This document shows, one piece after another, positions 1 through 11,280 of a stretch of DNA of 64,000 nucleotides. The position numbers and the translations under genes were made by a program. This DNA comes from Sanderia malayensis (lineage: Eukaryota > Cnidaria > Scyphozoa > Semaeostomeae > Pelagiidae). The notes below the pieces were generated by a model. It was not told the DNA's origin and did no database searches. It worked only from the letters and a program-made list of their open reading frames with translations. The DNA lies in contig RQOL01000658.1 of NCBI GenBank assembly GCA_013076295.1, positions 2,232,001 through 2,296,000 of the forward strand, given 5' to 3'. Positions within the stretch are counted from its first letter, which is position 1. Each line of letters begins with the position of its first letter.

Positions 1-1238
1 TGGACAAAAAAATTTAATTTGTGCATTCATTGACCTAGACAATTTAGAGACAACTTCTTCGCACTTTGGAAAGTAAACCCCATACCTTAAATCCCAAATT
101 CTCACAGAACAATCTTCTCCACCAGTAAACATCCATTTTCCATCTTCACGGAAACCAACAGCTGTGACATTTTTTGATATTCCATCATAATTAATTACTG
201 GATTGGGATTTCCCGACACAATGTCATACATTCGAATATGCTGATATCCTGCAATACAATAGGAAATGCAAACTGCTGAGAGACAATTCAACGAGTTTAT
301 ACGTCCCTGTTGTGACCAATTTTTAAACTTAAAAACTTGGTCTAGAAAGAGTACTGAAAGTTTAAGTAAGGGTTGTTCTGCTCCATGTGTAAGGTAGGGT
401 TAATTTAGCCACCATTTCATGCAATTACTTGCACTAAGCAAACTTTCCTTCCAACTGGCAAGTAGGATAAGTTTAGTTTCTGGGTGGCTGTGGATTATAA
501 CAAGCACATAAACTTTCAAGATTGCAAAGAAATGCAAGCTAGGTACTCTGCAAGATAATCACTGTTGGACAACCTGAGTTAACATTAATACCTGCTGCAG
601 CTAACAACTGCTTATCTGGCATGATTTCCAATGCATTGACTTGCTAGAATCAAAAAGCACAGATTCAGTAAAGGCATTTAGTATATCTCAAATATTATAG
701 TAAATCTGACAATTAATAGAAGACTTGATGTTGTCAACTCCTCTGGGGGGAATGGCACACATGTCTAAGACAGCAATCAAACAGCGTGAGAGAACAATGG
801 ACAATTGAAACTTATGGACCCTAATTCTCCGAAAAAATTGACTTTAAATAGTTTTCAAACTGAATTATCAGCAAGTCTGCAGGACATAACAGTTGCATGT
901 ATGAACAACTCAAAATGTAAGCCTTGCATGTGCATATAAACGCATGACAAAGCAGAAAGGATTGCGATACAATGTTGCCACATGCTGTATAAATAACTGC
1001 ACATCTGTACATCCGGCATGCACAAGATTTGACAGATGTGCAGATGTGCAGTTGGTCTGAGATTCATTCTGCCAGGTTCTGCAGAATCAGAATAATATCA
1101 GCATGTACCACCAGTGTCATGTATCCTCACCGAGTCAGGATGTTGAACCGTTCTGAGACAAATACCGCTGTGTGCTTGCCAGAAACGAATTGTGTGGTCA
1201 TAACCAGCAGTAGCCAAAATCACTTGGTCACCACCCAT
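1..1238 (-). CDS. MLST8: mLST8/GbetaL, TOR complex WD40 subunit (3' part outside window)
   Basis: Target of rapamycin complex subunit LST8, a seven-bladed WD40 propeller that binds and stabilises the TOR kinase domain in TORC1 and TORC2. Three exons are readable. Exon 1131..1238 starts at ATG 1238 and encodes [20 protein letters not shown], the first blade. Exon 592..643 encodes [18 protein letters not shown]. Exon 1..248 encodes the [10 protein letters not shown] region, a [11 protein letters not shown] blade motif and more, and runs off the window. Donors and acceptors are GT/AG and phases agree (the GGA codon for Gly is split between the last two exons). An AG at about 1243 just upstream of the ATG suggests a 5' UTR intron. 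Family assignment is by close match to remembered LST8 sequences and is firm. The rest of the gene lies left of position 1. Confidence 0.93.
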
Positions 1239-3327
1239 ATTTCTAGGAACAAATAAAACAGAATTAAGATGATGAAAGTAAACATAGCATAATATGATAT
1301 CCATCAACCACCCACCCACCCACCACATAATCATAACCAGTATTACCCGTCGTTTGGTTTTATGCAACGGCAAGAAAATATATTAGTGTAGTATGCTATG
1401 ACTATTATAGACCTGCATTAAATCTAGAATAATAAGGTGGATGTTGAAGCCGATGTTGCACTCGTGCTGGACAAGATTTTGCACGGCCTAGCTCTTTCCG
1501 CAAGCAAAAAACGTGCAAAATAACATTACCATTGACGTCAAATTGAAGTCTTTCTTGTTGTGAAAAGCTTAAATCACGCTGATATAAACTCGCTCAAGAA
1601 TTTATCCATTCTGCGCAAAACTATCAACAAGCAAATACAAGAAATAAAAAATCTTTTCAAACTATCACTCCAAAGCTACCAAAATCAAGACAGGCGAATA
1701 TAGGTCTGGAATCTAGACTCACATTGGGATTCCAGACTCACATTGGGAAAGTCGCTGTATTTCAGTTGGGGTAAGAGCTCCCCTGGGGCCAACTTTTGAA
1801 ATATTCACGCTAGAAGGCTGGAGATGGTCTCAAACTGATCAGAAGGTCCTAATTAGTAGGATTCGACCCCTTGTGGGTGACATTTCGATCTATTTCCAAA
1901 TTTGATTTTTCTAACCCTAGCTTAATGTATGATACGTAATGTATTTCAGTTGGGGTAAGAGCTTTTGAAATATTCATGCTAGAAGGCTGGGGATGGTCTC
2001 AAACTGATCAGAAGGTCCTAATTAGTAGGATTCGACTATTTGTTTGCCAAATTTCGGTTTATTTCAAAATGTCAATTACAAACGCTATTGTTATATTTAG
2101 TATTAGCTGTTGAAAATTTGAAATTTCCGCTGCCATTCGCTCAAGCGTGTCTTGGATATGTTGAAATTGGCTGCTCACAGTGCAAATAATAACAACTATG
2201 AAACTGTTCACCTGAAATTTTGTCTCCACCAGCCAATTTTTGTGCATATTTCTTCAACATGCGATGAAACAGGACCGTGTATGTTTCTTCCAGTTTTATA
2301 ATGGGTGAATTTGTTGTTTTTTATTTATTACTATAAAATAAAGTAAAACTCGTGAACGAAAGCCAGAAGTAAGGATGAACTTGAATCCAGCGGTTACTTT
2401 AAAACATTTCAATGCACAGTACCTCAATGTCGGTGTGTTGTTTTGGTACTGTATTTTCGCTTTAGTTTCTCTATTTAGTTGTCGTTCGTGTTAGAGTGGT
2501 CAGGCAGAAGAAAAGGAACCTCCACTTCTCGTGACCCCATGCCAATACCTGTTTGGCACAGTCACAATGCGCTCTTTAACCAGAAGTCGATATTCATTGG
2601 CTAACGCGATTTTGCTTAGTGACAAATGACCACGTGCATTTTAGTCAGTTGGGACGGGAAGACAAGACAAGACATTCTGATTCATGTTCAGTGAAAAGAC
2701 GCTTGCCTAGGTCATGGAAAATTTGCAACTATACCCTGACAAAGGTTTTCCATTTCTGAGATTCTGTTCACACCAATGTGACATAGCACTATATTGCCTA
2801 GGGTGGTACCTCTCTTCAGTTTCCACATTGCCACTCAGCATAATAACATAATATGCTACAGGTTAGGGTCTGGGTTTGATATGCCTTGAGATGGGCATAT
2901 CAACAAGTGCATATTCAGCCCAGATGCCTCAACCATTTAGTACAGGCTACGTCATATGCGCTCCTGCGCAGTAGCTCATGCTGACCGTTTCTCAATTTTC
3001 GTTTCTCGTACTTCGTTATTTCATGCAATTTTCGGTGAGGTCCTTTTGATCACTGACATCTTTTGCCAACCATGTTCGATTCCTGGAAATGAGGTCCCAG
3101 AGAATCACGTGTTTTGGAATGGGGCTCCTAGGAACAGGTCCATGGGAATGATAACTAAATAAAAATAAGGACCCCAAAAGTAACAGGGTCACAGCAAAAA
3201 TACAAATAACAAAACAGAGCAAACTTCCCTCTATTTTCATATTAATTTTCATTTCATATCTAAATACAGATGATAAACTTGTAGACACAAGGTAATAATG
3301 AAAAAATTGGCATTTCTAATAAATGTC
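1239..3327. other. Intergenic/5' region with repeats, no gene seen
   Basis: No convincing exon on either strand. It holds C-rich CCACC runs near 1305-1325, a direct repeat (copies at about 1757-1866 and 1941-2037), and at 2941-2980 an inverted copy of the motif that forms the minisatellite at 46.3 kb. Short ORFs here lack splice or family support. Confidence 0.6.
1757..2037. repeat. Direct repeat, two ~100-bp copies
   Basis: Positions 1757-1866 and 1941-2037 share a near-identical block starting GTATTTCAGTTGGGGTAAGA and ending CCTAATTAGTAGGATTCGAC, differing by one short indel (about 13 bp) and a few substitutions. The spacer is about 75 bp. This looks like a local duplication or part of an unrecognised interspersed element. 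Confidence 0.75.
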
Positions 3328-4698
3328 TCAAGATTTAGATTTCTTTGCCTTTTTCGTAGGTGGTTCTTTGTGCTCAATTGCAACTTCTACATCAGGCAGT
3401 GAATTAAAGAGAGGTAGGGCAACTGATTCAGCTGTTTTCAAATGAAGTGCTTGAATATTGTCCCATCCTCTTGGTATAATTTCTGATAGTTGGTTGACTG
3501 TTTCAATAACATTATCAACAACTTCTTCTTCTGTTTGTTCTGTGCTACCAACTCGTATGGAGCTGTAAGAACAACAAATAAAGTCTGGTCTTTAACACAA
3601 ACCAAACAGAAAGACATGGACTTCATGGGGTTCAAATTGAAGAGGTCATCAAAGGGGAGATTCAAAGTCAAACAGCTTACCTGCACGAGCCATGTCCCAA
3701 ACGTAGTTTAGTACTAGATAATGTGTTATCAATTTCTCTTTTCAAGTCGGTTTTTAACATATTGACAGGAGTAGGCTCCCTGAAAAATCAATACAAAAAT
3801 ATTTAATTTCAAAGCCAGCCCTGAAAGAAAAATTCTCATTTACAATAGCCCATGACCACAATTTCACAAGATAAAATCTTACTTTTTTCTTGCAAAAAAT
3901 GTTTTTCCAAGGAATCTTGGCAACAAGTGATAAATTCTTTCATCACACAGAAAGACATCATATGAGTTGCATAAATCTCTTTTTGATTCAAAGGTCTTGT
4001 AGTTTTTCTTCAGCTTGGTCAAACTTATAACCTATAAAGTTAATAAGCTTTACATAAGAAATAGAAAGTCAGAAAATCAAATGCAATCATGGCAATGCTT
4101 GATTTAAATTGCTACCTTTGTTATGTTTGAAACTCCTTTTGTTTTAAGTTGTTCCTTCACTTGTTTTCCAGGTAATTTTGTAAACAAGCAGACTTCATTC
4201 TCGTTATGAATTGAATGTGGAAGGTGTCTGAAAATATATAATTTTGATGCTTTGTTAAAATATGCTCCATCTGAAGAATAAACAGACATGTTGTGTACCA
4301 AAATAAGAACGTACATCAATTTTGGCTTTCTTTCTGGTGCAGGGATCTTCTTCAGTGCTAACATGAGCCAGAAAGCTGTGTTAGAATCAAAAAGAGTTTT
4401 CTTTCCACTTGAAGTCTTCTTCGCATGTGAAAACAGCGCAGGCACGGCCAGCTTTATCTATAATCAAAGCATATCTTATCTACATTTCAATTTCTGTGAC
4501 TAATTTGAAATTTCGCACTACTTTTGTTGTTGAGCAATGAAATTATTATCAGCCCAGCCCGGCCTAATAAATATTTTATCTTATCATCCTTATATCGACA
4601 AATGTTAGACGGTCAAATATATCGACAAATATTAGACTATGCACAATTACCTGTTCTGCATCCAAAGTTCTCTTTCGTGATGATTTCTTCGATGTCAT
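3328..4698 (-). CDS. RSL1D1: Ribosomal L1 domain-containing protein 1 (RSL1D1/Cic1-like)
   Basis: Nucleolar ribosomal-L1-fold protein of pre-60S assembly. Six exons join in frame: 4651..4698, 4315..4457, 4227..4116, 4031..3883, 3779..3681, 3562..3328, giving 261 residues. The N-terminus is short and basic (MTSKKSSRKRTLDAEQ). The L1 domain follows with family hallmarks: a KIPAPERKPKL stretch, LPHSI, ENEVCLFTK, VISLTKLKKNYKTFESKRDL, then DVFLCDERI, a LLPRFLGKTFFARKK block and LRLGHGSCSSIRVG. The C-terminus ends in a lysine-rich tail (KKAKKSKS), much shorter than the vertebrate tail. The ATG is 440 bp from the start of the divergent coiled-coil gene at 5138, so the two may share a promoter. The family call is from remembered vertebrate RSL1D1; orthology rather than a sister L1-domain protein is likely. 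Confidence 0.85.
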
Positions 4699-5137
4699 TT
4701 TATTTTTATTTCAGGTCTATCTCTCCAGGAAAAACTAATACACTATTTATTTTACATGAAACAATAAAATGAAAAGCAAGCACGTGGAAAAATTCCAACG
4801 CCTTGCCTGTCCTGTTAGAAGAACCTTTTCTTCAAAAGGAGGCTAATTAAATATGCTTACATCATTTTGTTTTCATTCCAAAGGTACCTACCTATTGTTT
4901 TGTAATGATTGTCAGTGGTTAAGTGGTAATCTGTTATCACTCAGCTTGACTTGTGTTATTTATTCAACTGTATCATTCCTTTCCTATTGACAAATTTTGA
5001 TGTGAAACTGAGAAAACGGATATCCACGTGAGATGAGTTGGACATTGAATCATTTATGTATACATATTGATACATCATTGTCAGAAACAAGATATATTTG
5101 TTAAATTGTTTGATACCGTTTCTTATCTACTGCAAAT
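4699..5137. promoter_or_regulatory. Head-to-head intergenic region RSL1D1 / coiled-coil gene
   Basis: A 439-bp spacer separates two divergent start codons, and no other gene fits. It is AT-rich without an obvious TATA box close to either ATG. A bidirectional promoter is an inference from spacing only. Confidence 0.4.
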
Positions 5138-5542
5138 ATGTCACCCCCGCCAGTCAAAAATAAGCCAACAATTGCTTCAAACCCGATTGTAAACGGACCT
5201 TGTGACGGAGAATTGAACGACAATAACAATGCTGATGGAATAGAGAGAAGCAGAAAACTGAGCAATGAGAAATGGGATCAGCAGAAGTCCAGAATAGACC
5301 AACTGTTATCGACTTTGAAGACAGAAATGCAGGAAGTTAAAGTGATGGATAAGAAATTGACAAGACAGTTTATTCAACTGGGAGGGAAAATTCAGAAGAT
5401 CAAAGAAGACGAGAAACAATTCTTTGAAGAATTAACGCAACAGGGACAGGCATTGTTTGAAGATGATGGTGAAGATAATGAAGCTTACCTAGAAAACGAT
5501 AACGCAACAACAGTAACAGTTATGGAAGATACAAAACTCTGA
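5138..5542 (+). CDS. Small coiled-coil protein, FAM167-like
   Basis: Single-exon ORF of 134 residues starting at ATG 5138. Residues 1-40 are low-complexity and probably disordered. Residues about 45-105 form a charged amphipathic helix (RIDQLLSTLKTEMQEVKVMD, KKLTRQFIQLGGKIQKIKED) predicted to coil. The tail is acidic. The pattern of a short hydrophilic protein with one central helix of KxxLxRQxIxLxxxI type resembles the FAM167 (DIORA) family, whose function is poorly known; this is an impression, not a proven match. A poly(A) signal AATAAA lies at 5845-5850, so the mRNA probably ends just short of the convergent ANAPC10 stop at 5927. Confidence 0.6.
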   Translation: MSPPPVKNKPTIASNPIVNGPCDGELNDNNNADGIERSRKLSNEKWDQQKSRIDQLLSTLKTEMQEVKVMDKKLTRQFIQLGGKIQKIKEDEKQFFEELTQQGQALFEDDGEDNEAYLENDNATTVTVMEDTKL

Positions 5543-5844
5543 TCTTCTTATTTGTACTTTTATTGATTATATCTATATTTTATGTTTCAGATTTATTTTA
5601 ACAATTAGTTTGTTTTACTTATTTATTATTTTTATTATTTAATGTTTGATTTATTTATCTAATATTTTGTTACTCATATTCGTTAAGTGTTTATCAGAAT
5701 GTTACACCAACAAATACAGTAATTTTCAACTATATTTTTGTAAAGAGAAATTTATATTTTATGTCAACGTTGACTGAAAGAGTTTGTGATAGGAAAGTAT
5801 CTAAAGATCAGCTGTGTGATTTCCATGATAAACAAGGTTAGAAA

Positions 5845-5850
5845 AATAAA
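5845..5850 (+). terminator. Poly(A) signal AATAAA of the FAM167-like gene
   Basis: AATAAA about 300 bp after the stop codon at 5542 and 77 bp before the convergent ANAPC10 stop. It is the only canonical signal that fits the plus-strand gene well. Confidence 0.55.
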
Positions 5851-5926
5851 GCTTTTGTAACTGGATAAAAAGTTGCTCAGCATTAATCTGGCAATGAAAT
5901 TCTAAAGACTCAAATTGCACTTTGCC

Positions 5927-6502
5927 TCATCTTAATCTGCTATACATGGAAAGCTCTATTGATGAAAACTGTGCAGTGCTTGGCATAGATATATCCTTGC
6001 TTTGAAGATTAGGTGCAAACACTTTAATTTGTCGAAGATGCGTGTCTCTACCATTTTGATGATTCCCTAAAATAGCAAGCTGTATCATAAACGTCTTGAG
6101 ATAGTTCTCTTCACTGTCTTTAAGTTCAATGTTGATCCATCCTGTTGGCTCATCCAATTCCACTAACTCAATTTGTCTCAGGTCATGAAAGTCATTGCCA
6201 ACCCTCACTGATATTTTGTTTGGCGTATAGCTTTCATCTGCTTTGAAATCCGTATAAATGCTGACATATTTGACAAGTGTTTTTCTTCTGAATTGGATGT
6301 TAATCAGGTGTGGCTGGGGTCCATCTGATTGCCAGTAAGTATCAAAATTGTCATCTCTTAATTGATCTATGCCAAAGCCTGGTTTACAAGATGACAATGA
6401 CCATATTCCTTGAGCTCCTATTTCACGAACATCACTTTTAACATCACTTGGAAATCCTTTAGAGCTAATGCTTACATTATTTTCTTGGTTTGATGCTGAC
6501 AT
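5927..6502 (-). CDS. ANAPC10: Anaphase-promoting complex subunit 10 (APC10/DOC1)
   Basis: APC10 is the DOC-domain subunit of the anaphase-promoting complex; with a co-activator it forms the D-box degron receptor. The ORF is intronless, 191 residues from ATG 6502 (usual length about 185). After a short N-terminus comes the beta-jellyroll DOC domain: REIGAQGIWSLSSCKPGFGI, DNFDTYWQSDGPQPHLINIQ, FRRKTLVKYVSIY, then DESYTPNKISVRVGN and TFMIQLAILGNHQNGRDTHL. The C-terminus is MYSRLR: family members normally end in Ile-Arg (IR tail, which docks on an APC3 TPR), so the final dipeptide here is Leu-Arg. It is convergent with the gene at 5138 and head-to-head with SF3B5 (372 bp between ATGs). The lack of introns is unusual in this intron-rich neighbourhood. 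Confidence 0.95.
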   Translation of the reverse strand: MSASNQENNVSISSKGFPSDVKSDVREIGAQGIWSLSSCKPGFGIDQLRDDNFDTYWQSDGPQPHLINIQFRRKTLVKYVSIYTDFKADESYTPNKISVRVGNDFHDLRQIELVELDEPTGWINIELKDSEENYLKTFMIQLAILGNHQNGRDTHLRQIKVFAPNLQSKDISMPSTAQFSSIELSMYSRLR

Positions 6503-6874
6503 TTTCAATTATGTTGGTCGATTTGCTTTTCCTTGCCTACAGTGAATTAAAATTGAATAAGCTGAGAGATTGAATTGAACTTGTGTAAATTTTAAAGCAA
6601 GCAACAATATTTGCGACCAATCTCCATCTTCAATAAAATAAGAAAATAATAAAGAAGTTTACCTTTTTAATGTATTTTTCAGCATTCACCTAACAAGTGT
6701 GGTATGGTGAAACTGAGTGTGGTCAAGTCGAATATTTGTCCAACTTGATTTTTGAACACAACAACTCAACAAAGCAAGTTGAATTGAATGACCTCATGTT
6801 AGGCCGTTGTTTGTACCGCTTGAAGTTTTCCGAAAATCAACTAATTTAAATCAGCCATAAAGAGACTTTATGCA
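6503..6874. promoter_or_regulatory. Head-to-head intergenic region ANAPC10 / SF3B5
   Basis: 372 bp between divergent start codons. No other gene or clear TATA box. Presumed shared promoter region, from spacing alone. Confidence 0.4.
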
Positions 6875-7577
6875 ATGGTAAAGAAAATATTATCCTCACA
6901 TAACTGTCTAGATCTTTATTAAATCTTCCAAGTCGCATTAATTTCTATTTTGATTGATTCTCGCTACAGGTTGACCGCTACAATATTCACAGCCAACTTG
7001 AGCATTGTAAGTCAAGTATACAGAGATTGTAGAAGCCGAGTTTGTAACAAAGATTTCAGTTAATTTAACGTTATTGAACGTTAATTGTTTATTGTGTCTT
7101 CTAGTGCAATCAAAGTATATTGGCACTGGTCATGCAGATACAACAAAATTGTAAGTTTCCTTGGGCTCTTCAATTCTTATTCTATCCACGACCACAGTCC
7201 ACCACAGATACATACATGTAAGACTCTATTGTTATGCAAGGTTTTGTAGTATTTGACGGTAAAATAGATGACTGGTATATTATTTTTTTAGTGAATGGAT
7301 GGTAAATCAGCACAGAGACAGTATTGCTTCGTATGTTGGACACTACAATCTTCTTGAATTCTTTGCAATAGCAGAAAATGAGACAAAAGCAAGAGTGAAG
7401 TTTAATTTATTAAAGGTCAGTATATACATAGTTACATGAGTTACGCTGGTTATATTTACTGAAAATACCCTGGCTATTTTCTGAAGGTTTTTATCAACTT
7501 AAAAGTATTTCTTTATCAATTTTCAGAAAACGCTTCAGCCATGCGGAAAACCTCCAGAGAGACCGGAATGGGATTAA
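6875..7577 (+). CDS. SF3B5: Splicing factor 3B subunit 5 (SF3b10)
   Basis: Smallest subunit of the U2 snRNP SF3b complex, which contacts SF3B1 at the branch site. Five exons assemble: ATG alone at 6875..6877, then 6970..7006, 7105..7150, 7292..7415 and 7527..7577, giving 86 residues, the length usual for the family. Recognisable blocks: DRYNIHSQLEHLQSKYIGTG, HADTTKFEWMVNQHRDS, ASYVGHYNLLEFFAIAENET, LQPCGKPPERPEWD. All introns have GT/AG ends and phases agree. The weakest step is exon 1: the start codon sits directly before a GTAAAG donor, so the first coding exon is just the ATG; the next exon continues V-D-R-Y against the usual T-D-R-Y. Everything from DRY on is secure. Confidence 0.9.
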
Positions 7578-7682
7578 AACTACTTTGAAAACATTTGGAC
7601 TTCTAAAGAAAAACTCTAAAAATAAAAAAATATTATAAGTTAATGTAAATTAGCTTAATAACAGGTCCTGTGCATAATTTGT

Positions 7683-9424
7683 TCATTTTTTGTCAACATT
7701 ATCCACAGAATCATGCACAAGTTTCAACCCAAAAGTCTCATACACTTCGTCCTGCCGTTTCTTACGTAAGCTTTGTAAATGACTTGCATACTGTTTTTCT
7801 CTGATTAATATCTTATGCTGTTCATCTAGTTGTTTTTTGTGTTGATGTAAGACTCGAGTCTCTTGTATCAGACCAAGGAGCTCTTTGCGAAGAAATCGGT
7901 TTTCCTCTTTTATGCGAAATTTGTGGTCATGAAGACATCTTTGTGCTTCCTTGAAAATAACAACATTGTCAACTTATAATAGTGGACAAAAGTCATTGTA
8001 AACATATGAAAAAAAGCTATCAACCTGACAAATTATTTTTGTTAGCTTTATTCAACCTCCAACCCCCCATAAAAGAATGTTGTTCTCTTAATCAATCAAT
8101 GTTGTTCAAAGGTCTCTTGCGGCAACCTTGTTTGTGGGAGTGGGGGGGGGGGAATAAAAGGTACACACAAACTCACAGAAACCTAAAGTGTCCAGGATTA
8201 ATGATATGAATAAAACTATAAAATCATATTGTTGGAAGTAAGTTGAATATAGTTAAGTCATGATTTCTCATACCATGTTTGCTTCTTTGGCCATTGCACC
8301 AATCTTTTTATCAGATTCATCCTGAAAAGCACATTTTTCAGTGATAAATTTTGTTTTCAGCTTTTGCACAGCATCTGAGTGCTTTACTCTCATTTCATAG
8401 ACCTCTTTTTCTAGTTTTGATATTTCTGCCTCTTGTTCTTGTTGCAAAACCTCAAAATTAAAAAATTTACCATTAGCCCCACCATTCTGTTAATTTACTA
8501 TATATCTATTTAACATGTCAAAGAATACAAATCATGAAAATTTACAAAATTAGAATGTAATTGTGATGCATATACCTGGTAATCCCTCAAGCTCACTAGT
8601 TCACGTTTAGCAACAGCAAGCTCTGCCTCTTTGTTCAAAATTTCATGCTGCAGTGCTGTCTTTTTTTCTTCATATTCTTTAAGCATATGTTCCTTTTGAT
8701 TATTAATCTGTTGAATTTCATATGCATTCTGATCGCTAAGAGAAACTATTGCTGCTTGTCGCTTTTGGGTCTTTTTTGTCATGTATGACATATATTCATG
8801 CTAAAATAAAGAATACTTGGATCATTAGGATTGATCAAACTTTAGTAAATCCAGCTCACAAAATTTAGCAAAATTCTAAAAATTGCTATTACACTTTCAA
8901 TTCTTGTTTCTTGAGCTTCTTGCTGCAACCATTCATTCTCTAGCCGACTATTTTATTGTTAAGAATGATACTCACTCAAATGCTTGAAGCAGATCGCTCA
9001 CACAACCACACACAGCACAGTTAAGTTGTAAAGATTTTACAACATATCTATAGACTCAAAATATGACAATTGAATACAAAATAATATATAATATTAAAGG
9101 ATACAGTTCTTCAACTTGCTTCTTTTGTAATTCTAGAGTAGCTGTTAGATTTTGAAGCCTACAAGAAAATCACTTGCGTAGAAATGCTGGAAAAAATTCT
9201 TGCTCTGGTTGCTTTCGGATGCACAAATGTAGTAATTGGCCTAACATAAGTGCAAGATCAAGCTTGATTTCGAAACGACAAATGCGAAAATAAAATGAAA
9301 TATTGAAAGAACCTTACTCTTCTTTTAACTTCAACTCCTTTTCAGTAGGACCTGTTGGTTTCCTTTCCTCTGTATCTTCTTCGTCATTTTGCTTATCAGC
9401 TTTACCTTTCTTCTTGGGGGCCAT
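7683..9424 (-). CDS. DUF4515 coiled-coil protein, CCDC166-like
   Basis: Six exons: 9424..9318, 9158..9105, 8947..8893, 8800..8576, 8450..8274, 7949..7683, giving 294 residues. It begins MAPKKKGKADKQNDEEDTEE, a basic then acidic leader, and from about residue 30 is almost entirely heptad-like helix (LQNLTATLELQKKQVEEL; HEYMSYMTKKTQKRQAAIV; LSDQNAYEIQQINNQKEHML). The Y-M-(S/T)-x-x-x-x-(R/K)-R-x-x-A-I-V-x-L-x-D-Q-N signature resembles the DUF4515 family (CCDC166, CCDC121, CCDC83), expressed mainly in ciliated cells and testis in vertebrates. Function is not established. Splice phases are consistent throughout. The ATG lies 180 bp downstream of the RPL18 stop codon on the same strand. Confidence 0.75.
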
Positions 9425-9603
9425 TTTGTTCTGGTTTCCATGCAACGCAACAACAGCAACATTCAATTCACACATGGATTGTGCATTTAACTTTTAATAA
9501 CAATAATTGCCTTGATAAAGCATAATAAGAAACAGACAAATAGAAAAAAACTTTTCAGATTGCATCATTTTTCATCATGAATTTAACAATTACTACAATT
9601 GCT

Positions 9604-11246
9604 TTAAACTTTGAATCCACGACTCTTGCGTCGTCCTCTGGCTCTCTCAAATTTCCTTCCTTTAGCTCTGACAAAAGGCCTAAAGAAAACAAAAATTATC
9701 ATTTAAAACATTCACCAAAAATAGATGCAAAGCAGGTGAAATTAATAAAATAAAATAAATAGTTTGTATTCAATATTCAAGAATTTAACTGACTTGGTAG
9801 TACTGTGAGGCACTCCTGGGGCTGGGCCAAAATGTCTGCATGATTCTCTTGCATTTCGTGGACCTGTGAAGGCAGGAAATCATAAAATCAATAAATATAG
9901 GTATTTCATGAGAATAAATCACCTAAGCTTCGCTTCAAGGGGCAAAAGCTTAAAACCTGTTGAGAACACTTTAAGGCTTTGTGCATGTAAATAAAAAATC
10001 TTTACAAATCAAGAATAATTTAAAATAAATCAGCTGAAAAATTTAAAAATAAACCTGAAGTTAGATATTCTTGTAAAAAATAATTAACCACTTGAATCCT
10101 ATTAGCTTCAGATAACCTTCAGTTACTACTGGATTAAGAGGATAAATAAATAAATATGATGTACCTTGCATCAAAACTGTGTTCTTTCCAGTTGGGGACA
10201 TGAGTGCAAGTTGATCAAAAGTAATGACTTCTCCGCCAGCTTTGAGGATTCTTGCACGTGCACCTTCAGTAAATCTTAAAGCACAGACCTATTACAGAAA
10301 AATAATTAATTATAAATACAGGCAATTAAAATGATGGGAATAATAAGTAAAAAAATCAAAACAGAGCTTGCCTTCAACTTTGGAATGTCGTGAATTCTAA
10401 TGTCATCAGTTACAGTTGAGACAGTAACAACAATTTTTCCTTCATTGCCTGGCTTCTTTACTCTCCTCACCTTGGAAAATTCATTAAAAATATTTGTGTA
10501 ATATTAGAAGGAAATAATTACAAATAAAAAGTATTTCTCTGCATCGCAAATAAATTACTTACAATTCTTGCAAGAGAGACTGGAGGTCTGCTAGTCTTGC
10601 TCATAAAAAGTCTTTTCAAGACGACTGCATTGAAAGACGAACTTGTTCTTCGTGCAAGAAATCGGTAGAGCTAAAAATAACAAAATACATGAAAAATTGT
10701 TAATATTATGACGCTACTTCATTTGGAGCAAAAAATGAAAGAATATGGAAGCTTCAATATCAATAAAATGTTTAATAAATAGTTCATATTCCTATGTTCC
10801 TAAAGTTATCATGGAATGTTGTAATTAAATAGTTTATTATGGACAGAAGTCTTGCAAAATTAACAAATTTCAAACGCTACTATTAATAAACTCGAGTGGC
10901 CTATATTGTATTGGCATAGAACTGATTTTAAATTTTAAGCTGAATTTACTATAGGTTAGAGGTTGCCCATGCATACATCGATTGAAACATTGGCATATCT
11001 GCAAGCTGTTTTTCATACACTCAACTAACCTTTACGAGCAATCGAAGGTAGACATCTTGAGATACTGGTTCCTTTCTTAGCTTCTTCTTTTCGAAGCGGT
11101 GGTCAATGTCGATACCCTAAAATACGCGGATATTTTTATAAGCAACATCATTTAGGTAAAATGAAAGATTTAAAGTCTGATATAATCAAAGGATGAGAAT
11201 ATTTCCCGTAGATTACGAATAATACAATATTACAACAACCCACCAT
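9604..11246 (-). CDS. RPL18: 60S ribosomal protein L18 (eL18)
   Basis: Large-subunit ribosomal protein eL18. Seven coding exons: 11246..11244 (ATG only), 11116..11030, 10670..10563, 10470..10372, 10288..10165, 9863..9794 and 9679..9604; 188 residues, the same length as human. Signature blocks: [136 protein letters not shown]. The first intron falls directly after the ATG. The intron after exon 4 (10372) starts with GC (AAG|GCAAGC) rather than GT. Just upstream of the ATG a pyrimidine run CTCTCTCTTC (about 11262-11271, minus strand) looks like a 5' TOP element, expected for ribosomal protein mRNAs. Confidence 0.96.
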
Positions 11247-11280
11247 TTTGGTGTATCACTGAAGAGAGAGCCTAAAGGCC

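Noticed and set aside
2956..3288. Overlapping ORFs on both strands near 3.0-3.3 kb
   Set aside because: No splice support, no family resemblance; part of the plus-strand ORF lies in the dispersed repeat at 2941-2980.
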